The notes under the pieces were generated by a model. The model was not told the DNA's origin and searched no databases. It saw only the letters and a list, made by a program, of their open reading frames with translations. A stretch of 64,000 bases of DNA from Myxococcales bacterium (GTDB lineage: Bacteria; Myxococcota_A; Polyangia; Polyangiales; Polyangiaceae), in NCBI GenBank assembly GCA_016706225.1, contig JADJKB010000025.1, positions 310,001 through 374,000 of the forward strand, given 5' to 3'. This document shows, piece after piece, positions 63,788 to 64,000 of this stretch. The position numbers and the translations under genes were made by a program. The first letter of the stretch is position 1, and every line of letters starts with the position of its first letter.

Positions 63788-64000
63788 TCACCGCGAACGC
63801 CGCGGCCCCGCCGGCGTTCGCGAAGCCGTGGGTTGCTCGACCGTGGGTTCCTTGCCGGCCTCGCGGGCTCGTTCGATGATTTGCTCGGCGCTGCCCATCT
63901 CGCGCCGATACGCGGCGAGGGCGGCCTGCCTGCGTGCCGGCGCCGCGGCTCGGTCCTTCACCAGGCGCTCGACCAACTTGCGGTCGCGCGGGGTGAGCAG
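63788..64000 (-). CDS. Partial hypothetical protein (N-terminus off the right edge)
   Basis: The C-terminal 70 codons only. The visible part, LTPRDRKLVERLVKDRAAAPARRQ then an Ala/Glu/Arg-rich helix (MGSAEQIIERAREAGKEPTV) and a Pro/Arg tail, is charged and mostly helical. No family recognised. Its 3' end overlaps a strong inverted repeat. Confidence 0.5.
   Translation of the reverse strand: MLTPRDRKLVERLVKDRAAAPARRQAALAAYRREMGSAEQIIERAREAGKEPTVEQPTASRTPAGPRRSR
63792..63822. terminator. Bidirectional hairpin between convergent genes
   Basis: Perfect 11-bp inverted repeat CGCGAACGCCG (63792-63802) / CGGCGTTCGCG (63812-63822) with a 9-nt loop, between the esterase gene and the converging partial gene, whose last codons it overlaps. 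No T-run on either side. Confidence 0.5.

Overview
The window is a very GC-rich bacterial chromosome segment. Several features point to a myxobacterium, most likely of the Polyangiales: many secreted lipoproteins whose lipobox Cys is followed by long Gly/Ser/Ala linkers, giant TPR proteins, a zinc-ribbon/membrane/TPR protein, a RIO kinase, an alpha-2-macroglobulin/PBP1C pair, and frequent GTG starts with ATGA stop-start overlaps. This assignment is inference from gene content; no rRNA or other taxonomic marker is present.

Layout. 1-5.1 kb (minus strand): a respiratory nitrate reductase locus, Rrf2-type regulator -> diheme membrane-anchored cytochrome c (NarC-like) -> narG, which runs off the left edge. 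Matching 11-bp direct repeats lie before the regulator and the cytochrome. 5.2-7.8 kb: VWA lipoprotein, hotdog thioesterase, small TPR protein. 8-16.1 kb: lipoprotein alpha-2-macroglobulin translationally coupled to PBP1C. 16.1-33.2 kb: a parvulin-like protein and two giant TPR proteins on the minus strand, divergent from a zinc-ribbon/TM/TPR protein, an M48 metalloprotease with a TerB-like tail, and a frameshifted CobW GTPase. The two giant TPR proteins end in what look like degenerate, HExxH-less copies of the M48 fold. 33.3-37.4 kb: propeller fragment, zinc-ribbon membrane protein, RIO kinase, methyltransferase, small membrane protein. 37.5-41.6 kb: dnaG-rpoD. 41.7-49 kb: a Gly-linker lipoprotein, a DUF2723 membrane protein, a DUF4266/DUF3570/heme-lipoprotein operon, a PhnD-like lipoprotein and a GST.

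49-60.5 kb holds tamB (49.0-53.7) and a tamA/bamA-like gene (58.5-60.5), both minus strand, separated by about 4.8 kb of plus-strand accessory DNA. That DNA contains a lipoprotein leader fused to a radical-SAM SPASM tail, a second decayed copy of the tail, one intact and one 5'-truncated Rpn-type PD-(D/E)XK nuclease gene, three copies of an inverted-repeat-bounded module, tandem 12-bp and 6-bp repeats, and a LamG-like lipoprotein. It looks like a region rearranged by serial duplication. 60.6-63.7 kb: recQ and a secreted esterase. A gene fragment runs off the right edge.

No tRNA, rRNA, CRISPR array or canonical IS element was recognised. The most novel-looking material is the TPR/pseudo-M48 cluster, the 53.7-58.5 kb duplication region and the nar direct-repeat operators.
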